The notes under the pieces were generated by a model that saw only the letters and a list, made by a program, of their open reading frames with translations, made no database searches and was not told the DNA's origin. Below are positions 1 to 8,554 of a DNA stretch of 64,000 bases, piece by piece (position 1 is the first letter of the stretch; each line of letters starts with the position of its first letter). Made by a program: the position numbers and the translations under genes. Origin of the DNA: Rossellomorea sp036867415. GTDB lineage: Bacteria; Bacillota; Bacilli; Bacillales; Bacillaceae_B. The stretch covers positions 248,001 through 312,000 of the forward strand of contig NZ_JBAJHU010000003.1 of assembly GCF_036867415.1 (NCBI RefSeq), read 5' to 3'.

Positions 1-320
1 TTGCCTTTACTGATAAATGCTTTCGTTTGTATATATGTGATGAAAATGGATTCCAGGTCTCTAGCAACATTCTGAAAGTAAATGGGAACTGGGAGATCCA
101 TCAGCGGTTCAAGGGAAAGAATTGGAGCTGGCGTCCCTACTTCCTGGAAAATATATTCAGGATGAGAATAAATAAAAAAGGATTACTTTCGGATATTTAC
201 AGCGACATTGATTCTGGTGAACCCCTTCGCACATATTCATACCCTTTCGGAAATGGATTATACCTTTTCATGGATTTATCTTATGAATTTTTATTTGAAG
301 AAGAGAGCCTGCTCTATTAA
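1..320 (+). CDS. ykuI: YkuI C-terminal part (EAL/PAS-like protein), 5' truncated by the window
   Basis: An open frame enters from the window edge (first full codon at base 3) and stops at 318-320, giving the last 105 residues. The text (NWSWRPYFLENIFRM, GLLSDIYSDIDSGE, RTYSYPFGNGLYLFMDL) resembles the C-terminal PAS/Cache-like domain of B. subtilis YkuI, whose N-terminal EAL domain binds but apparently does not hydrolyse c-di-GMP. The EAL domain lies outside this window, so that part is inference from family and from the ykuJ-cbpB-ccpC-dapH neighbours. There is no start codon to choose here. Confidence 0.8.
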   Translation, partial: AFTDKCFRLYICDENGFQVSSNILKVNGNWEIHQRFKGKNWSWRPYFLENIFRMRINKKGLLSDIYSDIDSGEPLRTYSYPFGNGLYLFMDLSYEFLFEEESLLY

Positions 321-503
321 TTGATTTGCCTATAATTTCGGTCTTTTCAATTTGCAGTATTTGTAAATCTTCAACTCAGTAAACCTCGATGCCGACTCTT
401 TATTTAAGACGTGATGGTTGCAATGATCTTTGGGCATTTCTTTGAATAGGGTTTTCCCATTAGGGGAAATTATCTATAAAGGATCTTTGAAGGAGGTGCT
501 TGG

Positions 504-743
504 ATGAGTATTTTTATCATACTGCTCTCATTAATAGCTATAGGAGTAGCCGGGTATTCAGTATACTATACGTTTAAAGTTGCCGGGCAGGAGAAACGTT
601 TGGAGGGGGAATTTGATACAGACATTCCGGAAGCTGTTAAGCAGCATCCCTTTATACGGAATCCGGTGTTCCTCGCCATTATAGTGTTCACGGTGTTCGT
701 TGCAGGCTTCATTTTGTATTTGTCCATTAAATTCTTAAATTAA
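504..743 (+). CDS. Small two-TM membrane protein of unknown function (79 aa)
   Basis: Starts at ATG 504 behind a very good ribosome site (GAAGGAGGTG, 5-6 nt away). The protein has a hydrophobic segment at residues 2-25, a charged central loop (residues 29-50, with KRLEGEFDTDIPEAVKQHP) and a second hydrophobic segment at 53-77, so both ends probably lie on the same side of the membrane. I do not recognise the family. A strong terminator follows directly, so the gene looks monocistronic. The real ribosome site and terminator make a spurious frame unlikely. Confidence 0.75.
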   Translation: MSIFIILLSLIAIGVAGYSVYYTFKVAGQEKRLEGEFDTDIPEAVKQHPFIRNPVFLAIIVFTVFVAGFILYLSIKFLN

Positions 744-749
744 GTATGG

Positions 750-784
750 AAGCTTGGAAACATCATGTTTCCAAGCTTTTTTTG
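750..784 (+). terminator. Intrinsic terminator after the 79-aa membrane protein
   Basis: A perfect inverted repeat with 14-bp arms (AAGCTTGGAAACAT and its complement) is followed by T7. It ends the transcript of the gene at 504-743. Confidence 0.9.
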
Positions 785-954
785 GGTATAAATTCCAGCA
801 TTTATCGTGTTTAACTTCCAAAAACAGCGGGAATTTTACAATTAAGTGAAAAAGATGTCAAGGAATGTTGGGATTTCACGAACAGTACTTAGCCATTCGA
901 CAATTTTCAATTGCTACAATAGATTCACCTAATTATTTTAAGGAGGGGACTAAA

Positions 955-1461
955 ATGGCAAAAAGAAGATTATTGCTGTTATTTATGATGATCGGATTAG
1001 TTACGGCTGCTTGTGGACAAGTTACCCAGACCCAGGCTTCCACCTTTAATGGGAAGCAGGCATTGACTTTAGTGAAGGAAGCGTTTCAGACACAAGTTTC
1101 TATAAGTGAACAGCCTCAATCCCTCGAAGCCATCGAGAAACAATTGGAAAGGTCCTTTACAAGTGAACTGTCGGATGCATTTATTGAAGAGAACGTTGTG
1201 AAGGTAGAGGAAGGATACCAAACATTTGGTTCTGACTTTGCCCAATATTATATCCCATTCTTTAAATACGATGAATCCACTAAAGTAGAATATGCAGATG
1301 GAAAGTGGTACATATGGGAAGAACGGTCAGGTGATGAAGAAGGTCCAGTCTCAACAGTACCAGGAGTGGAAGTTGTTGTATTAACCAAAGATAAAGGAGA
1401 TTGGAAGGTGTCTTCCATAACGAATGAATTGCCGGCAATCGTTCAGGAAAAGAATGAATAG
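955..1461 (+). CDS. Secreted lipoprotein of unknown function (168 aa)
   Basis: The frame is open from 865, but ATG 955 is preferred: it has an AAGGAGGGG ribosome site and places a lipoprotein signal at the N-terminus (MAKRR, hydrophobic core, then a lipobox ending in Cys20, LVTAAC). The mature part is acidic and contains a pattern seen in uncharacterised Bacillus proteins annotated DUF3993 (FGSDFAQYYIPFF, then KWYIWEE and EGPVS); that assignment is from memory and tentative. It has its own terminator, shared with the convergent glutaredoxin gene. Confidence 0.75.
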   Translation: MAKRRLLLLFMMIGLVTAACGQVTQTQASTFNGKQALTLVKEAFQTQVSISEQPQSLEAIEKQLERSFTSELSDAFIEENVVKVEEGYQTFGSDFAQYYIPFFKYDESTKVEYADGKWYIWEERSGDEEGPVSTVPGVEVVVLTKDKGDWKVSSITNELPAIVQEKNE

Positions 1462-1469
1462 GGAATACT

Positions 1470-1507
1470 AAGAAGATACCTCAAGTTTAACGAGGTATCT
1501 TCTTTTA
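1470..1507. terminator. Bidirectional terminator between the lipoprotein and glutaredoxin genes
   Basis: The arms AAGAAGATACCTC and GAGGTATCTTCTT flank a 9-nt loop. There are T-rich tails on both strands, so it can serve both converging genes. Confidence 0.85.
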
Positions 1508-1513
1508 TCTGTT

Positions 1514-1747
1514 TTAGAAGTCCAATGCTTCTTTAAGTGCTTCCAAATTAAATCCGGAGATAACCTTGTCATCCACAGTGATTGTGGGAGTGGAATAGGA
1601 TTTCAGTTCTTCAATTAAATGTTTTCTTGCTCCATTGTCTTCTTTAATGTTTCTTTCTATGTAGTTTATTTTATATTCCTTGAGGAACAGCTTCACCACT
1701 TCACAAGGTGGGCATTCGGGCTGGGTATATACTGTAACGACTTTCAA
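1514..1747 (-). CDS. Glutaredoxin-like thiol-disulfide protein (77 aa)
   Basis: A 77-residue thioredoxin-fold protein with the redox motif CPPC near residues 12-15 (TQPECPPCE) and a cis-proline segment (STPTITVD), the usual layout of NrdH/glutaredoxin-like proteins. The start is TTG 1747, overlapping the stop of the upstream metallo-beta-lactamase gene in a TTGA arrangement, so the two are translationally coupled. The substrate is unknown; reduction of its operon partner or of low-molecular-weight disulfides is a guess. Confidence 0.85.
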   Translation of the reverse strand: MKVVTVYTQPECPPCEVVKLFLKEYKINYIERNIKEDNGARKHLIEELKSYSTPTITVDDKVISGFNLEALKEALDF

Positions 1748-2700
1748 GATTTCTGCTCTCCCCTTCTTTTCTTATTTAAATAATCGACGATTCCCATAGA
1801 GGAAACTTTCAGATCGAGTTTCAATAGATGGAAAACGGGGTGCTGAGGATTGATTCCTTCTTCTACGACAGAAGACTTCACGAGGGTGAATAATTCCTTT
1901 GTGAGACTTTCAACGTTTTCATCCATAGCGGCACCCGCATCGAATATATCTGTCGCCTTGTCCATGAAAATGTCCAGCCACTTCTCAACCTCCGAAAGGG
2001 CATGCTCTACTTCGCCTGTCATTCCGTAATGGCCGAAATAAATGCGGTTCAACTTCTTTTTTCTGAAAAAATTGATTGCTTCTCTCATCGAATCCGGGTT
2101 GAACTGATTTGGCGATGTGGAAGGGAGATAAAAGCGTGCTGTATCTGCACGATATTGAATTCCGCAAGTATCGCCGGTGAACATGCCGTCCGACACTGAA
2201 TCGTAAATACTCAAGTGGTGATTGGCATGTCCAGGGGTATCGTAAAACGTAAGTGTGCAAGTTTCACTCAGCTGAAGGATTTCCCCATGATTCTTGACGA
2301 TCATTCGGTCCTCGGGAATCGGTTTAATCGGGTCAAATAATGCATTAAAATCTTTCCCATATACCATCTGTGCTCCGGCGATCAATCTTGAAGGGTCTTT
2401 CATGTGCCTGTAGCCCTTCGGATGGACGATCACTGTGGCTTCAGGGCACTCCTCCAGCAGAAGCCCTGCGCCCCCGGCATGATCTAAATGGATATGGGTC
2501 AGAATTATGTATTGAATATCTTCTAAATTAATGTTTAACTTAGAGAGACCTTTTTTTAGATGCGGGATTGAAGGACTGGCAGATGTTTCTATGATCGTAA
2601 GAGATTCTTCGTGAATGATATAGCTTCCCGTCCGTTCCTTTATAGACAAATCCATCAGGTCGACCAACGATATCCTTGAATCTATATAATCAATACTCAT
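1744..2700 (-). CDS. Metallo-beta-lactamase-fold hydrolase (318 aa)
   Basis: Contains the metal-binding signature THIHLDHAGG (near residue 70), a second ligand region with GH in DTPGHANHHL, and GDTCG, which are standard for the MBL superfamily (glyoxalase II/persulfide dioxygenase-like hydrolases). The frame is open further upstream, but ATG 2700 has an AAAGGA site 9 nt away, better than the ATG at 2721. The C-terminal 90 residues form a helical extension. Coupling to a glutaredoxin suggests a thiol-ester or persulfide substrate; this is inference only. Confidence 0.8.
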   Translation of the reverse strand: MSIDYIDSRISLVDLMDLSIKERTGSYIIHEESLTIIETSASPSIPHLKKGLSKLNINLEDIQYIILTHIHLDHAGGAGLLLEECPEATVIVHPKGYRHMKDPSRLIAGAQMVYGKDFNALFDPIKPIPEDRMIVKNHGEILQLSETCTLTFYDTPGHANHHLSIYDSVSDGMFTGDTCGIQYRADTARFYLPSTSPNQFNPDSMREAINFFRKKKLNRIYFGHYGMTGEVEHALSEVEKWLDIFMDKATDIFDAGAAMDENVESLTKELFTLVKSSVVEEGINPQHPVFHLLKLDLKVSSMGIVDYLNKKRRGEQKS

Positions 2701-2854
2701 CCTAACAAATCCTTTCTTCATTCAAATTATGCTTCTTTCATTATATAGGATTTTTATGAAGATTTGGGGCAAAACATTAGATTTAACAGGATATAATCTG
2801 GTACAATGCAAAAGCTATGAAAAAAGAAATAGAACAGGAAAGGAGAGACTGCTT

Positions 2855-3100
2855 ATGTCTCAGCTTCTTGGAATCATACAAAGATTAAAGACATTGCAAG
2901 AACAAGGTGAACAAGGGGAAACTCAGCAGCGTTTTTTTGAATACAACGGAAAGAAGGTATGTGAGGTAAAATATTTACCAAAACAGGATACTTTCGAGAT
3001 TGAAGTAATGAATGAAAAAGGAAGCAGTTTTCCTTTTGATAACATCGACATCACGGCAATTGAAATATACGAACTGCTTCAGGAAGTAAATCAGGAATAG
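2855..3100 (+). CDS. ykuJ: YkuJ family protein (DUF1797, 81 aa)
   Basis: Starts at ATG 2855 behind AGGAAAGGAGAGA. The 81-residue product has the YkuJ layout: a helical N-terminus (LLGIIQRLKTLQEQGE), then beta-rich text (QQRFFEYNGKKVCEVKYLPKQ) and an acidic C-terminus. Length matches B. subtilis YkuJ (79 aa), and it sits between ykuI and cbpB as there. Function is unknown. The B. subtilis genes ykuK and abbA that follow ykuJ are not present here. Confidence 0.88.
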   Translation: MSQLLGIIQRLKTLQEQGEQGETQQRFFEYNGKKVCEVKYLPKQDTFEIEVMNEKGSSFPFDNIDITAIEIYELLQEVNQE

Positions 3101-3104
3101 TACC

Positions 3105-3147
3105 CAGGTAACCAGATGAGAATCTTTTCTTGTTTGGTTATTTTTGT
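3105..3147 (+). terminator. Probable terminator of ykuJ
   Basis: GGTAACCA pairs with TGGTTAT across a long internal loop and is followed by TTTTTGTG. The hairpin is weaker than the others in this window. Confidence 0.5.
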
Positions 3148-3332
3148 GTACAAAGCAGATCCATTTTTTGTTAATTTGTATACGGATTATTACTGCTTTT
3201 TTCTTAGGCTGTGTTAGAATTAATGGTGGCACTTCATGGACATAGATATAAAAATGTTGTTGAAATGAAAAGTGATCGGCACTCCAGAAACATGCTAAAT
3301 GAAACATTTATATTAAAAATGAGGGGTTTTAC

Positions 3333-3770
3333 ATGATTTCATTAAGTAGTAAGGAATTTTTACAGACGAAGATTAAAGATTATATCATTTCATCAGAGAA
3401 AGTCGCTCATGTGCAAATGGGGAATTCCCTTGAGCATGCTTTACTGTTGTTGACGAAAAGCGGCTACTCTTCCATTCCGGTATTGGATTCGGGGTTTCGT
3501 TTTCAAGGACTCATTAGCTCATCTCTGATCACGGATGCTGTGCTCGGTCTGGAGCGGTTTGAATTTGAAAAGCTTGAATCAATGAAAGTAGAGGAAGTCA
3601 TGACCAGGGAGTTTCCTACAATACTATTCGAAGCGAATTTCAAAAAAGCGATTGAGCTGTTAATTGATCACCCCTTCTTGTGTGTGGTCTCTGAAGATGA
3701 TTACTTTGAAGGGATCATGACAAGAAGAGTGATACTGAAACAACTTAAACGAAACATCTACCAAACTTAA
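3333..3770 (+). CDS. cbpB: CBS-pair c-di-AMP-binding protein CbpB/DarB (YkuL)
   Basis: A 145-residue protein consisting of two CBS motifs (about 15-75 and 80-140; GYSSIPVLDSGFRFQGLIS and EGIMTRRVI). It is a good match to B. subtilis YkuL (DarB/CbpB), which binds c-di-AMP and, when unliganded, activates the (p)ppGpp synthetase Rel and also interacts with pyruvate carboxylase. The ribosome site is GAGGGG, 7-8 nt before ATG 3333. It is monocistronic with a terminator at 3825. pycA and ktrC, both linked to c-di-AMP, lie in the same window. Confidence 0.88.
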   Translation: MISLSSKEFLQTKIKDYIISSEKVAHVQMGNSLEHALLLLTKSGYSSIPVLDSGFRFQGLISSSLITDAVLGLERFEFEKLESMKVEEVMTREFPTILFEANFKKAIELLIDHPFLCVVSEDDYFEGIMTRRVILKQLKRNIYQT

Positions 3771-3824
3771 CGTTGAACATATCAATATCCGAAACGCAAG
3801 ATGAATAAAACGAATACATTGACT

Positions 3825-3855
3825 GAGGTGGCATGAAATGTCATCCTCTTTTTTT
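3825..3855 (+). terminator. Terminator of cbpB
   Basis: A hairpin GAGGTGGCAT/ATGTCATCCTC with one mismatch is followed by T7. Confidence 0.8.
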
Positions 3856-3875
3856 GATTACTAACTTGAGGAACA

Positions 3876-4601
3876 TTATAGGAATAATCGCAGTCCTACT
3901 TGTATGATTAGAATGAATGTAATAATATTCAATAATTTACCTGCTTGTTTGATCGATACTTTAGCAGCCAGTCTGACAGACAGCTGAGCTCCGACCAGTG
4001 CACCAAGGGCAAAGGGGATTGCAGTCACCCAATCGACATGACCATTGATGAAGTACATGATGAATGCCCCGAGACAGCTGACAAAGGTTTGGAATCTTGT
4101 CAGGGCTACAGTCTTTAAATAGGTGAGACCGTGCATCAGATGAGTATACATTATGAGGGTTGCCTGACCTGGACCGAATAAACCGTCATAGGCACTGATC
4201 AAGAATAACTTTCCAACCGGCAAAGTATACACCTCTTTCTTACCAGCAGGCTTGATTCCTTTTAAAAGGCTCAGGAGAAGAGCGAATAATAAAAAGAAAA
4301 AGGCCATCCATTCAAGGACTGAAGGATTTATCTGGTCCGAAAGGTATGAACCAATCATGCCTCCTGCCGCTGCTAAAGGTATGATTGGGAGGCACTCCCT
4401 AAAGGTTACCTTCCTGTCTTTCAGCAGATAGACAAAACTAGAAGATGAACTGAAAATATTCGAGAATTTAGCAGTTGCTATACTTGTATGGACGGGGATG
4501 CCCAAAAGAAGCATCATCGGCATCCCGATCAATCCCCCGCTGCCCGCCAGAGTACCCACAAATGCAACGATCATACCCGTAAAAAATAATAGGACTTCCA
4601 T
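3876..4601 (-). CDS. TSUP (TauE/SafE, DUF81) family membrane transporter
   Basis: A 241-residue protein with seven to eight hydrophobic segments and the duplicated TSUP signatures (GTLAGSGGLIGMP near residue 18; YDGLFGPGQATL near 138). The family exports sulfite, sulfoacetate or other organic anions; the substrate here cannot be read from sequence. ATG 4601 has a GGTGAG site. It is divergent from ccpC with only about 110 bp between the starts, so CcpC or a shared promoter region could affect it. B. subtilis has no equivalent gene at this point, so it is a lineage-specific insertion or replacement (ykuNOP are missing). Confidence 0.85.
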   Translation of the reverse strand: MEVLLFFTGMIVAFVGTLAGSGGLIGMPMMLLLGIPVHTSIATAKFSNIFSSSSSFVYLLKDRKVTFRECLPIIPLAAAGGMIGSYLSDQINPSVLEWMAFFFLLFALLLSLLKGIKPAGKKEVYTLPVGKLFLISAYDGLFGPGQATLIMYTHLMHGLTYLKTVALTRFQTFVSCLGAFIMYFINGHVDWVTAIPFALGALVGAQLSVRLAAKVSIKQAGKLLNIITFILIIQVGLRLFL

Positions 4602-4712
4602 CTTTTTCTCACCCCTGAAACTTTGATACTTTCAGTGTATTCGATTTCTTTCGATAATGAAATTTTATTTATTTTAAGATACAATATAAGAAAAACTTAT
4701 GAGGTTACGACT

Positions 4713-5594
4713 ATGGCATTTTCTGAATATCAGTTATTACAGGTTTTGGCACAAGAAATGAATATGCGCAAGGCAGCGGAAAGGCTATTTGTCTCACAGC
4801 CAGCATTATCACAGCGCCTCCAAAATATAGAAAAGGAATGGGGAACCAAGCTTTTTCTCCGTTCGCAAAAAGGATTATCGCTTACACCTGCAGGGGAACT
4901 TGTTGTCAATTTGGCAGATGAGATGCTCGGGAAGCAAGAAGTGGTGAGGGAACAAATTCAGTCATTGGAAAATGAGGTGCACGGTACTTTGAAAATTGCC
5001 TGTGCGTCCATTGTGGGACAAAATTGGCTGCCTAAAGTGCTCAAGCGCTTTGTCGAGGCATACCCCCACGCAAAGATTTCCCTCATGACCGGATGGAGCA
5101 GCGAAATTCTGAAAGCCATTTATGAAGATGAAGTCCATGTGGGCATTATACGCGGGACACCGGACTGGAAAGGACCGAAACATCATTTATTTCAAGATAC
5201 GCTATATTTAGTCGACCGTGAAATTCAATCAATCGATGAAGTGATGAAAACAGACAGGCCGTTTATTCAATTTAGAAGTGACTCCAATTATTATCAGGAA
5301 ATTCAGGATTGGTGGCACCGTCAATTCCAAACGACGCCAAAACGTACAATAATCGTAGATCAAATCGAAACGTGCAAACAGATGACATTGAATGGGATCG
5401 GATATGCCATCCTGCCGGCAATCACGCTGAGTGGGATGGAAGAAAACATCTATAAGCTTCCTTTGATCGATGAACATGACACTCTCATTCATCGCGATAC
5501 CTGGCTGCTTGGATATGAATCTGCTTTTCAACTTAGACAAGTCGGGGCTTTTGTTGAAGTGGTACAGGAATTCCTTGATGGGAATTCTGGATAA
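4713..5594 (+). CDS. ccpC: LysR-type regulator CcpC (citrate-responsive repressor of TCA genes)
   Basis: A 293-residue LysR protein: winged HTH at residues about 4-62 (NMRKAAERLFVSQPALSQRLQ) and a periplasmic-binding-like effector domain at 90-293. The effector domain has strings nearly identical to B. subtilis CcpC (ISLMTGWSSEILKAIYEDEVHVGIIRG, given here only as the segment at residues about 123-149; QIETCKQM; RDTWLLGYE). CcpC represses citB and citZ and responds to citrate. The open frame reaches back to 4623, but ATG 4713 with a GAGGT site aligns with the family N-terminus. Position before dapH matches B. subtilis. Confidence 0.92.
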   Translation: MAFSEYQLLQVLAQEMNMRKAAERLFVSQPALSQRLQNIEKEWGTKLFLRSQKGLSLTPAGELVVNLADEMLGKQEVVREQIQSLENEVHGTLKIACASIVGQNWLPKVLKRFVEAYPHAKISLMTGWSSEILKAIYEDEVHVGIIRGTPDWKGPKHHLFQDTLYLVDREIQSIDEVMKTDRPFIQFRSDSNYYQEIQDWWHRQFQTTPKRTIIVDQIETCKQMTLNGIGYAILPAITLSGMEENIYKLPLIDEHDTLIHRDTWLLGYESAFQLRQVGAFVEVVQEFLDGNSG

Positions 5595-5685
5595 TCAGTA
5601 TTTTTGGGTTGTCTTCTTCCCTTTAATTTGATAAAGTAATTCAAGAAAGAATCTGAATATATACATAATTTTTGGAGGGAAACGC

Positions 5686-6396
5686 ATGAAAATGATGGAT
5701 GCAAACGAGATTATCTCTTTTATTCAAAATAGTACTAAATCAACACCTGTGAAGGTTTATGTAAAAGGAAACTTGGAAGGAATCGACTTTGGTCCTTCTT
5801 CCCAAACCTTCATTGAAGGTAACTCCGGAGTCGTATTTGGGGAATGGAATGAATTATCCAAGGTACTTGAAGATAATCGTTCTAAAATTGAGGACTTTGT
5901 GCTGGAAAATGACCGCAGGAACTCTGCCATTCCATTACTGGATCTTAAAGGTGTCAAAGCCCGTATTGAACCGGGTGCCATCATCAGGGATCAGGTGGAA
6001 ATCGGAGAAAACTGTGTCATCATGATGGGATCTGTCATAAATATCGGTTCGGTCGTCGGCACAGGCACCATGATTGACATGAATGTAGTTCTTGGCGGAC
6101 GGGCAACTGTCGGGAAGAACTGTCACATCGGCGCAGGTGCAGTGTTGGCTGGGGTCATCGAGCCCCCTTCCGCAAAGCCGGTCATCATCGAAGACGACGT
6201 TGTGATCGGTGCAAACGCTGTGGTCCTGGAGGGCGTAACAGTCGGAAAGGGTTCTGTTGTGGCAGCAGGAGCGGTTGTTGTTGATGACGTCCCTTCATAT
6301 ACAGTAGTGGCAGGTACACCTGCCAAAAAGCTTAAAGACATTGATGAAAAAACCAAGTCTAAAACTGAAATCAAGCAGGAACTCCGCCAGCTTTAA
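5686..6396 (+). CDS. dapH: Tetrahydrodipicolinate N-acetyltransferase DapH
   Basis: A 236-residue protein: an N-terminal alpha/beta domain (DUF1-88) and a left-handed beta helix of hexapeptide repeats from about residue 88 (IEPGAIIRDQVEIGENCVI) to 215, with the family end VVAGTPAKKLKDID. It acetylates tetrahydrodipicolinate with acetyl-CoA in the acetylated branch of lysine and meso-DAP synthesis, feeding cell wall and spore dipicolinate. The ribosome site is TTTGGAGGG, 7 nt before ATG 5686. It is followed by dapL in the same direction. Confidence 0.95.
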   Translation: MKMMDANEIISFIQNSTKSTPVKVYVKGNLEGIDFGPSSQTFIEGNSGVVFGEWNELSKVLEDNRSKIEDFVLENDRRNSAIPLLDLKGVKARIEPGAIIRDQVEIGENCVIMMGSVINIGSVVGTGTMIDMNVVLGGRATVGKNCHIGAGAVLAGVIEPPSAKPVIIEDDVVIGANAVVLEGVTVGKGSVVAAGAVVVDDVPSYTVVAGTPAKKLKDIDEKTKSKTEIKQELRQL

Positions 6397-6415
6397 TTAA
6401 GATCAATCATTTGAA

Positions 6416-6456
6416 AGAACGGACGGAAAGAAGACCCTTTCGTCTGTTCTTTTTCT
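6416..6456 (+). terminator. Hairpin with T-tract between dapH and dapL
   Basis: AGAACGGACG pairs with CGTCTGTTCT and is followed by TTTTTCT. It lies only 40 nt upstream of the dapL start, so it is either a partial terminator that lowers dapL expression or an mRNA 3'-end stabiliser. Confidence 0.65.
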
Positions 6457-6495
6457 ATACCGGAAAAAATTTTGCAGAGAAAAGGAGGAACGGGA

Positions 6496-7614
6496 ATGTC
6501 AGTGACAGACTTCAAAAAAATCAGGAGAGATCTTCATAAGATTCCAGAGCTCGGATTTCAGGAGTATAAGACACAGAAGTATTTGATGGATTACATATCT
6601 GGACTGCCTTCGGATAGATATATCATGAAAAAGTGGAAAACAGGATTGTTTGTGAAAGTTCAAGGAACAGCTTCCTCGAAAATCATAGGGTTCCGGGCAG
6701 ACATAGACGGCCTGCCAATAAAAGAGGAAACAGGGCTGGATTTCAATTCCGTCCATCCTGGTAAAATGCATGCATGCGGTCACGACTTTCATATGTCAAT
6801 CGCTTTGGGAGTGTTGACTCATTTTGTTCAGAATCCTATTATGGATGATCTGCTGTTTATTTTTCAGCCGGCTGAAGAAGGTCCTGGCGGGGCATTGCCC
6901 ATGCTCGAAAGTGAAGATATGAAAGAATGGATGCCCGATGCTGTATTTGCCCTGCATATTGCCCCTGAATATGAAGTCGGAACTGTAGCGGTCAAAGAAG
7001 GTCTTCTGTTTGCCAACACGTCTGAACTGTTCATCAAGTTTAAAGGCAAGGGAGGACATGCAGCCTACCCCCACCAGACAAAAGATATGATTGTCACAGC
7101 TTCATACTTTGTGACCCAGCTTCAGACCATTGTTTCAAGGAATGTGGATCCTCTGGACAGCGCAGTCGTTACAATCGGGAAGATGGAAAGCGGTACGGTA
7201 CAAAACATCATCGCAGAGACCGCCACCCTTGAAGGGACAATCCGCACACTCTCACCTGAATCGATGAAAAGAGTGAAGAAAAGGTTGGAATCACTGGTTC
7301 GGGGGATGGAAATCGGATACGACTGCGACATAGAAGTGGATTATGGGAGTATGTATCAGCAGGTATATAATGATCCGGAATGGACAAGCGATTTCATATC
7401 GTTTGTACGGTCAAGTGATAACCGGAATCTTGTCATATGCAAAGAGGCAATGACGGGAGAGGATTTTGGGTATATGCTGGAGAGGATACCCGGATTCATG
7501 TTCTGGCTTGGGGTGAATTCCCCATACGGGCTGCATCATTCTAAGTTGAACCCTGAGGAAGAAGCAATAGACTTTGCAATAGCCCTTCTCACTGATTACA
7601 TAGAGCGTCTATAG
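6496..7614 (+). CDS. dapL: N-acetyldiaminopimelate deacetylase DapL (YkuR)
   Basis: A 372-residue M20 (amidohydrolase) family enzyme. Metal-site motifs are visible: GFRADIDGLPI, MHACGHDFH, FQPAEEGPGGA and the C-terminal TGEDFGYM and GLHHSKLN. The bacterial exopeptidase dimerisation domain is inserted at about 170-280. It removes acetyl from N-acetyl-LL-diaminopimelate, the step before epimerisation to meso-DAP. ATG 6496 has AAAGGAGGAACGGG; the upstream in-frame TTG 6472 lacks a site. With dapH it forms a two-gene lysine/DAP unit as in B. subtilis. Confidence 0.93.
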   Translation: MSVTDFKKIRRDLHKIPELGFQEYKTQKYLMDYISGLPSDRYIMKKWKTGLFVKVQGTASSKIIGFRADIDGLPIKEETGLDFNSVHPGKMHACGHDFHMSIALGVLTHFVQNPIMDDLLFIFQPAEEGPGGALPMLESEDMKEWMPDAVFALHIAPEYEVGTVAVKEGLLFANTSELFIKFKGKGGHAAYPHQTKDMIVTASYFVTQLQTIVSRNVDPLDSAVVTIGKMESGTVQNIIAETATLEGTIRTLSPESMKRVKKRLESLVRGMEIGYDCDIEVDYGSMYQQVYNDPEWTSDFISFVRSSDNRNLVICKEAMTGEDFGYMLERIPGFMFWLGVNSPYGLHHSKLNPEEEAIDFAIALLTDYIERL

Positions 7615-7630
7615 AAAAAATGAATGACCT

Positions 7631-7682
7631 GATATAAAAATGACCGGCACCACATTGTTGTGAAGCCGGTCATTTTTATATC
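7631..7682. terminator. Bidirectional terminator between dapL and ykuT
   Basis: An 18-bp perfect stem (GATATAAAAATGACCGGC and its complement) with T-rich sequence on both outgoing strands. Confidence 0.92.
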
Positions 7683-7684
7683 AT

Positions 7685-8554
7685 TTACTGTCCTTCTTTT
7701 TTCTCGATATACACTTGGTGAGGATATGGAATTTCAATCCCGTTTTGATCGAGAGCTTCTTTCATAGCTTTCCGAAGTTTCCTTTCAATTCCCCACTGTT
7801 CCATATTCTTTGTCTTGCCGATGATGCGCAGAACCACGTCAGATGCACCGAGGGTCTGTACCCCGATCACATTGGGACCTTCGATGATGTTCTCATCTTC
7901 CTGAGCCATACGGTCGCACACCTGTTGAAGAACGACGATGGCTTTATCAACATCATCATCATAGGAGATTCCGATGTCTACCAGCGCACGCATATTTCCT
8001 CTTGAGTGATTGCTTACGCTTGTAATTTCTCTATTCGGTACATAGTGAAGCGTACCGTCGAATCCGCGAATATGAGTAGTTCGAAGGCCAACCTCTTCTA
8101 CAATCCCCGAGAAATTTCCGGTAGACACATAATCACCGACATCCACCTGTTTTTCCAGCAGAATGAAAAACCCTGTCACTACATCACTGACAAGACCTTG
8201 AGCACCAAAACCAACTGCAAGGCCGACGATTCCTGCACCTGCCAGAATGGCTGTTACCTGAATGCCGAAAATCTGTAAAATCGTAACGAAAAAGATAAAA
8301 ATCAGGACATACCCGACAATATTCTTACTAAGGCTTTGCAGTGTTTGAGCCCTTCCAGCTGAAACATCATTTCTTTTACTGTACTTATCAAAAATTCGTT
8401 CAAGAACTTTGTTGGCTGCACCTTTTACTATTATAAAGACAATCCAGATCGCTACTATCTGTAATGCGCCTATACCGAGGGTAACAAGCAAGCCGCCCCA
8501 ATTAAAATTGGCAATTTTATCACCCAATACGTTCAGTCCTACTATGTATTCCAT
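7685..8554 (-). CDS. ykuT: Small-conductance mechanosensitive channel, MscS family (YkuT)
   Basis: A 289-residue MscS protein: two to three TM helices (residues about 20-45, 75-120), the pore helix with the Gly/Ala pattern (GLAVGFGAQGLVSDVVTGFFILLE) given only as positions about 105-128, and the beta domain (VGDYVSTGNFSGIVEEVGLRT). It opens under hypo-osmotic membrane tension. ATG 8554 has TAGGGAGGATG upstream; the frame extends to 8629 without a site. Convergent with dapL. Confidence 0.92.
   Translation of the reverse strand: MEYIVGLNVLGDKIANFNWGGLLVTLGIGALQIVAIWIVFIIVKGAANKVLERIFDKYSKRNDVSAGRAQTLQSLSKNIVGYVLIFIFFVTILQIFGIQVTAILAGAGIVGLAVGFGAQGLVSDVVTGFFILLEKQVDVGDYVSTGNFSGIVEEVGLRTTHIRGFDGTLHYVPNREITSVSNHSRGNMRALVDIGISYDDDVDKAIVVLQQVCDRMAQEDENIIEGPNVIGVQTLGASDVVLRIIGKTKNMEQWGIERKLRKAMKEALDQNGIEIPYPHQVYIEKKEGQ

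Noticed and set aside
5595..5685. Lysine riboswitch (L-box) before dapH
   Set aside because: The gap is only about 90 bp and lacks any L-box core.
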